This document shows, one piece after another, positions 60,334-64,000 of a stretch of 64,000 bases of DNA. The notes beneath the pieces were generated by a model. It saw only the letters and a program-made list of their open reading frames with translations, made no database searches and was not told the DNA's origin. The stretch covers positions 372,001 to 436,000 of the forward strand of contig CAYOLV010000002.1 in NCBI GenBank assembly GCA_964404895.1, given 5' to 3'. The stretch is from JBGSUZ01 sp964404895. GTDB taxonomy: Bacteria; Bacillota; Clostridia; Peptostreptococcales; Acidaminobacteraceae. Position 1 is the first letter of the stretch. Every line of letters begins with the position of its first letter. A program made the translations under genes and the position numbers.

Positions 60334-61623
60334 CTATTCCTCCTGTTTTACAATTGATAATCCTAGGCGGTCGGCTTTAAACGTTTCCCTGATATACTCA
60401 AGCCCTTCTTCTTGGCTTGTTTCGCCCACAGACTGAATATACTCAAACAAATTTAAACCTTTCATTAAATAATTGGCAAAAGAGTTTGAAATATATTGAA
60501 CTGAATTTCCAGAACTGATCAAGCGGCCTATCATTTTTTTGCGAATACGCTCAAAACCTTCTGTATCCACGCCTTTTTCTAAAAGTTCTGCAACTGTTTC
60601 TTTAATGCGATCCACTACCAGTTCTGGTGATTTACTTTCGCCACCAAATACATAATAGGCATAAGCTTCTCCAAAAGTAAAGTCCATTCCAAAGCTGCTG
60701 TTGATCAATCCTTCATTATAAGCCTCTTTATAGAAGTCTGAACCCTTTCCAAAATGGGTGTCTAAAATGATTTTTACAGAGATTGAGGTTCTCATCAACT
60801 GATTCATATTTTCAAAATTGGCATTACCCTTAACACCTAATTCAAAAATGGGCATGGGCACATCGAAATGTGCTTCAACATAAGGCATTAATACATTTTC
60901 GGGTTCAATTGGCAAAGCTGCCTTGACAGCTGATTTTCTACTTAGGAAGTTTTCACCCAAATTCTCATAAATCAAATCTAAGAGGTGATCTGGGTCTGAA
61001 TCTCCTGCCATGATGATGACCATGTTCTCAGGCGCATAGAAATTCTCATAGCACGTTTCCAATTGTTCTTTGGTGATTGCATTGACACTGGCTTCTGTAC
61101 CCCCAATGTCATCTTTAATTGGGTGTGCTTGATAGAGAATTTTCAGTAGGTTAAAGTAGACGAGATATTCAGGGTCGTCTTCATAACCTTTTAATTCTTG
61201 GACAATAATCCCCTTTTCCTTTTCCACGTTTTCTTCTGTCAATTTGACGCGCTGCACAAACTTAAGAAGCTCTTTCAAGCTCTCATCGTACTGGTCTACA
61301 GTAGAAAAATGGTAAATAGTAGAGTTAAAACTGGTATAGGCATTGACCGATGCACCAAAGTCTGCAAACTTGTCAAAAATACTGCGTTCTGAATCTTCAA
61401 ATATTTTATGTTCGAGAAAATGTGCAATGCCTTGTGGCATATCATATTCTTGGCCTTCTATATTGAAGCAATTGTTAAATGAACCATAACGGGTGCCAAA
61501 ATAAGCAAATTTTCGGGCATAACCTGGTTTAGGTATGAAATATATTTCCAATCCGCTTGGGTGAACATGAGAATATACCGTTTCTTCAAGGACCTGATCT
61601 TTTACAATTTTCCAGTTTTTCAT
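60334..61623 (-). CDS. M16 family zinc peptidase (active-site copy)
   Basis: A 429-residue M16B-type peptidase with the inverted zinc motif His68-x-x-Glu71-His72 (HFLEH) and a downstream Glu in the ENVEKEKGIIVQELK segment. It has two homologous halves. Bacterial M16 pairs act as heterodimers; the partner is the next gene upstream, sharing one base (TAATG). Substrate unknown. In Bacillus the homologous pair is ymfF/ymfH. Lies three bases before lgt, so the two may be coexpressed. Confidence 0.92.
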   Translation of the reverse strand: MKNWKIVKDQVLEETVYSHVHPSGLEIYFIPKPGYARKFAYFGTRYGSFNNCFNIEGQEYDMPQGIAHFLEHKIFEDSERSIFDKFADFGASVNAYTSFNSTIYHFSTVDQYDESLKELLKFVQRVKLTEENVEKEKGIIVQELKGYEDDPEYLVYFNLLKILYQAHPIKDDIGGTEASVNAITKEQLETCYENFYAPENMVIIMAGDSDPDHLLDLIYENLGENFLSRKSAVKAALPIEPENVLMPYVEAHFDVPMPIFELGVKGNANFENMNQLMRTSISVKIILDTHFGKGSDFYKEAYNEGLINSSFGMDFTFGEAYAYYVFGGESKSPELVVDRIKETVAELLEKGVDTEGFERIRKKMIGRLISSGNSVQYISNSFANYLMKGLNLFEYIQSVGETSQEEGLEYIRETFKADRLGLSIVKQEE

Positions 61624-62894
61624 TATGCTTCACCACCCTTTAAGAAATAGATTGTATCTTTTTGAATGCGTTTTCCCGCTTCGATGATTTCGTCTTTTGT
61701 AACAGCCTCAAATCGTTCAACAAATTGTTCGATATCCAAAGGATCGCCTAACATATCTTGATTGTAATAAAAATTTGAGAAAGAATTTGGGTAATCTACA
61801 ATTGCCCGAAGTGATGAAATTATTGATTTTCGAGCCATTTCAATATCCACGTCTGTAAACTCGCCTTGAAGCATTTTTTCAAATTCAAGATCGATGAGTT
61901 CCTTTGCCAGTTCATATTTATCAAAATCAATGCCCGCCAAGACATACATCAGACCCTTAAGTTTATCCATTTTAGAACCTACATAATAACAAAGACTTTC
62001 CTTTTCTCTCAAATTCATAAAAAGTTTGCTGCTTGGCATACCACCAAAAATAGCACCAAAAAGCTGGAGTGGATAGTACAATGGATGGCTTCTATCGGTA
62101 TATGTTCTGTAGCCAATGACTAATTTTCCCTGCTGAATATTCATAACCTCTTCAATGGTTCTGATTTCATTTATAGGCTTATGAATTTCTTCTTCTGGAA
62201 CTTCAATCACAGAGTTGAGCGGCTTGTCAAAATATGATTTGATAAGGGCTTCTGTTTCATCAAAATCAAAATCTCCAATGGCGACAATATCTGTTTTAGA
62301 ATGGTGGATTACGTCAAGATAATGTGCATATAATTGTTCATTTGTAACTGTTTCTAAATATGCCACATCGCCATAACCATAGAATCTATAAGGTTCTGTC
62401 TCGCACATTATTTCTAAACAGCGGTCGATGGCATAAGTCGTCTTATCGTTTACTTTAGATTCAATTTCTTGCTTGAGTTGCTCTTTCTCTAATTCGAAAA
62501 GTTCTTTACTGAAACCGCCATCTTCAATGAGTGGTCTGTTGATTATTTCATTTAATATTGATAAACCATCTTTCATAAGAGAATGTCCAATAATTGGACT
62601 TCTAGGAAACTGAACTTTGAGCTGAACTTGGTGTCGCTCTCCCACTTTTAGGACATCGCTCACCAGTGCCATGCCGTAATGATCGTCTAAAAATTGGTTA
62701 AGTACTTGCGCTGTAGGATAATTTTCGCACCCACGATCCAATATACGCGTAATTAGCGCATTGAGAGTTGCCTCTTCCATTGTTAGTGGTCTAAGGTAAT
62801 ATAAGCTGATTAAATCTGTTTTAAACTTTTTTGATTTAACGAGATGAAGATTTACATGCTGAGCAATTTCGACTTTTTTCAATGCATCAATCAT
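61623..62894 (-). CDS. M16 family peptidase homolog lacking the zinc motif (partner copy)
   Basis: A 423-residue M16 relative. At the place of HxxEH it reads ITRILDRGCENYPT, so zinc-binding residues are missing; the fold is retained (RSHPLYYPLQLFGAIFGGMPSSKLFMNLREKESLCYYVGS). It is the likely non-catalytic partner of the following gene, as in other two-gene M16 systems. I chose ATG 62894, with AAGGA nine bases upstream; ATG 62960 would add a basic tail and has no good ribosome site. The reading frame is intact, so this is not a pseudogene. Confidence 0.88.
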   Translation of the reverse strand: MIDALKKVEIAQHVNLHLVKSKKFKTDLISLYYLRPLTMEEATLNALITRILDRGCENYPTAQVLNQFLDDHYGMALVSDVLKVGERHQVQLKVQFPRSPIIGHSLMKDGLSILNEIINRPLIEDGGFSKELFELEKEQLKQEIESKVNDKTTYAIDRCLEIMCETEPYRFYGYGDVAYLETVTNEQLYAHYLDVIHHSKTDIVAIGDFDFDETEALIKSYFDKPLNSVIEVPEEEIHKPINEIRTIEEVMNIQQGKLVIGYRTYTDRSHPLYYPLQLFGAIFGGMPSSKLFMNLREKESLCYYVGSKMDKLKGLMYVLAGIDFDKYELAKELIDLEFEKMLQGEFTDVDIEMARKSIISSLRAIVDYPNSFSNFYYNQDMLGDPLDIEQFVERFEAVTKDEIIEAGKRIQKDTIYFLKGGEA

Positions 62895-62978
62895 ATTATC
62901 AATTCCTTTTTTTAATTTTTTTGTTCTGAATTTTTTGTAAATTAAGGGGCGAGTTACCATATTCTGTGTACCTAAATT

Positions 62979-63007
62979 ATTATACCACAGATCTCTAAAT
63001 AGTAAAA
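62979..63007 (-). promoter_or_regulatory. Extended -10 promoter of the M16 pair and lgt
   Basis: Minus strand TATAAT (62979-62984) preceded by TGG, with a TTTTAC -35 (63002-63007) at 17 bases. The -35 overlaps the T run of the rpsD terminator. Confidence 0.65.
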
Positions 63008-63035
63008 AAAATTAGCAGATTTTACCTGCTAATTT
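63003..63035 (-). terminator. Intrinsic terminator of rpsD
   Basis: AAATTAGCAG (63009-63018) pairs with CTGCTAATTT (63026-63035); an eight-T run follows on the minus strand. The stem includes the last bases of the rpsD gene, whose stop is at 63029-63031. Confidence 0.88.
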
Positions 63036-63628
63036 AATTTGGAATAGAATTCAACGACTAAATGGTCATTGATCTGTATTGGTATCTCCTCTCTGAGAGG
63101 CAATCTTGCGACTGTAGCAGAACCACTATTTAAAGTTCTTACTATATTAGGATAGGTTTGTTCTGGGGCTTTTTCAAAATTTTCTCTGAAAAGAGATTTT
63201 TCTGAAGCGCGCTCCTTAAGGGCAATCACGTCACCGATTGATACGCGGTAACTGGGTATATTGACTTTTTTCTCATTTACCGTCATGTGACCATGAACAA
63301 CCATCTGCCTCGCCTGTCTAATAGAATTTGCAAACCCCATGCGATAGACCACGTTATCCAGTCTCATTTCTAAAGATCGAATCAGGAATTCACCAGGTTG
63401 TTCTCCACTCTTAAACGCTTTTTCAGCATAATTTCTCATTTGCTTTTCCATAACGCCGTAGTATGCTCTGAGTCTTTGTTTTTCTAGGAGCTGCATGCCA
63501 TAGTTAGACAGTTTTCCGTCCCCACGGCCATCGCCTTGTTTGTAACGATTCATCGCCTTAGGATGTCCTGTAAAGTTTAGTCCTAAGCTTCTGCATTTTT
63601 TAAATCTTGGTCCCATCATTTTAGCCAC
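63029..63628 (-). CDS. rpsD: 30S ribosomal protein S4, stand-alone gene
   Basis: Primary 16S rRNA binder of the small subunit. I place the start at GTG 63628, six bases after GGAGGT, giving 199 residues that begin (V/M)AKMMGPRFKKCRSLGLN; ATG 63679 lies upstream of this site and adds residues not typical of S4. The S4 RNA-binding domain is clear (RLDNVVYRMGFANSIRQARQMVVHGHMTVN, about 92-121). Only one Cys is present in the N-terminal region, so it is the zinc-free form. As in Bacillus it is outside the ribosomal operons and may control its own mRNA. Confidence 0.94.
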   Translation of the reverse strand: MAKMMGPRFKKCRSLGLNFTGHPKAMNRYKQGDGRGDGKLSNYGMQLLEKQRLRAYYGVMEKQMRNYAEKAFKSGEQPGEFLIRSLEMRLDNVVYRMGFANSIRQARQMVVHGHMTVNEKKVNIPSYRVSIGDVIALKERASEKSLFRENFEKAPEQTYPNIVRTLNSGSATVARLPLREEIPIQINDHLVVEFYSKLN

Positions 63629-63683
63629 TTTTTTACCTCCAAAAGTTCTTTGAATTTGCCGCGGTAAATAAAAAGCCATCTAT

Positions 63684-63712
63684 AGAATAACATATGAATT
63701 TCTCAATTGCAA
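63684..63712 (-). promoter_or_regulatory. Promoter of rpsD
   Basis: Minus strand TTGCAA (63707-63712), 17 bases, TATTCT (63684-63689) with a TGT extended -10. Leader about 50 bases. Divergent from the ychF promoter about 30 bases away. Confidence 0.75.
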
Positions 63713-63742
63713 TTGATTTTCATTTGTAGTTGACGAATTATA

Positions 63743-63771
63743 TTGCAGTTTCTCTCTGGTTCGATTATAAT
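63743..63771 (+). promoter_or_regulatory. Promoter of ychF
   Basis: TTGCAG (63743-63748), exactly 17 bases, consensus TATAAT (63766-63771); leader of about 80 bases with no evident structure. Confidence 0.85.
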
Positions 63772-63857
63772 TTCTATGGTATTCAAGTAGGGTGTATGAG
63801 TATGCCCATTTTTCGGATTAATAACGTATATAAACGAGAGATAGAGAGGAAGATCAT

Positions 63858-64000
63858 ATGAAATTAGGAATCGTCGGACTGCCTAATGTAGGTAAATCTA
63901 CATTATTCAATGCCATTACCAAAGCAGGCGCAGAGTCTGCAAACTACCCATTCTGTACCATTGAGCCTAACGTAGGTGTTGTTTCCGTTCCAGATAAACG
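63858..64000 (+). CDS. ychF: Redox-regulated ATPase YchF/OLA1 (partial, runs off right edge)
   Basis: Only the first 47 codons are visible. They read MKLGIVGLPNVGKSTLFNAI then ANYPFCTIEPNVGVV, the P-loop and switch region of the Obg-related ATPase YchF. Family members bind ATP, and associate with ribosomes. ATG at 63858 has GAGAGGAAG upstream. Divergent from rpsD. Confidence 0.95.
   Translation, partial: MKLGIVGLPNVGKSTLFNAITKAGAESANYPFCTIEPNVGVVSVPDK

Noticed and set aside
61623..62894. Pseudogene of an M16 peptidase
   Set aside because: The frame is intact over the full family length and catalytically dead partners are normal in M16 pairs.
1..64000. Mobile element, prophage, restriction or toxin-antitoxin system
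   Set aside because: Read across the window; every sizeable frame on the coding strand is a recognisable core gene and no integrase, transposase or phage gene appears.

Overview
The window is a dense, AT-rich stretch of conserved core genes from an anaerobic member of the Clostridia (Firmicutes). Evidence for this: Bacillus/Clostridium-style gene orders (rpmB/asp23/fakA, thiN-rpe-rsgA-prkC-stp-rsmB, the dcw and ylm clusters), strong Shine-Dalgarno sites with many GTG/TTG starts, a T-box leader, and an rnfCDGEAB operon. MurE carries the DNPR motif and dapF is present, so the wall is probably meso-diaminopimelate type. I cannot name the genus.

Almost everything lies on the minus strand. The plus-strand exceptions are rpmB, rqcH, the rseC-like/rnf block and the ychF fragment at the right edge. 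Regions: (1) 1-5.8 kb, a coiled-coil gene, coaD, rsmD, recG, a fatty-acid-kinase-like gene and asp23. (2) 5.8-6.3 kb, plus-strand rpmB with its own promoter and terminator. (3) 6.3-21.7 kb, a long minus-strand housekeeping run, read dapF, yicC, gmk, rpoZ, coaBC, priA, def, fmt, a zinc peptidase, rsmB, stp, prkC, rsgA, rpe, thiN. (4) 21.9-29.6 kb, plus-strand rqcH, then an AT-rich regulatory gap and the Rnf operon, which couples ferredoxin:NAD+ electron transfer to ion pumping. (5) 29.7-36.1 kb, an MFS transporter, pyrR, rluD, a 24-bp tandem repeat array and a type-2 isoleucyl-tRNA synthetase behind a T-box. (6) 36.1-45.2 kb, ylmH, yggT, sepF, ylmE, an HlyD-like protein, a small membrane protein, gpsA, der, a radical SAM/PDZ protein, pgeF and nrdR. 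(7) 45.3-59.5 kb, the division and wall cluster, transcribed mraZ to ftsZ. (8) 59.6-63.7 kb, lgt, two M16 peptidase-family genes and a stand-alone rpsD.

I see no prophage, insertion sequence, CRISPR array, toxin system, tRNA or rRNA, and no clear novel multi-gene system. The points most worth following are: a swapped GIHH signature in IleRS, matching the mupirocin-resistant IleRS2 type; three identical TGTATACA palindromes before the rnf genes; a 24-bp hairpin array where ylyA/lspA usually lie; a cluster of palindromes between prkC and rsgA; MraZ boxes; and the absence, at otherwise syntenic sites, of sporulation genes (spoVM, spoIIGA-sigE-sigG, spoIVA), which suggests a non-sporulating lineage.

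Starts were reassigned where a Shine-Dalgarno favoured an internal codon. Functional calls rest on motif recognition and gene order only; no database search was run.
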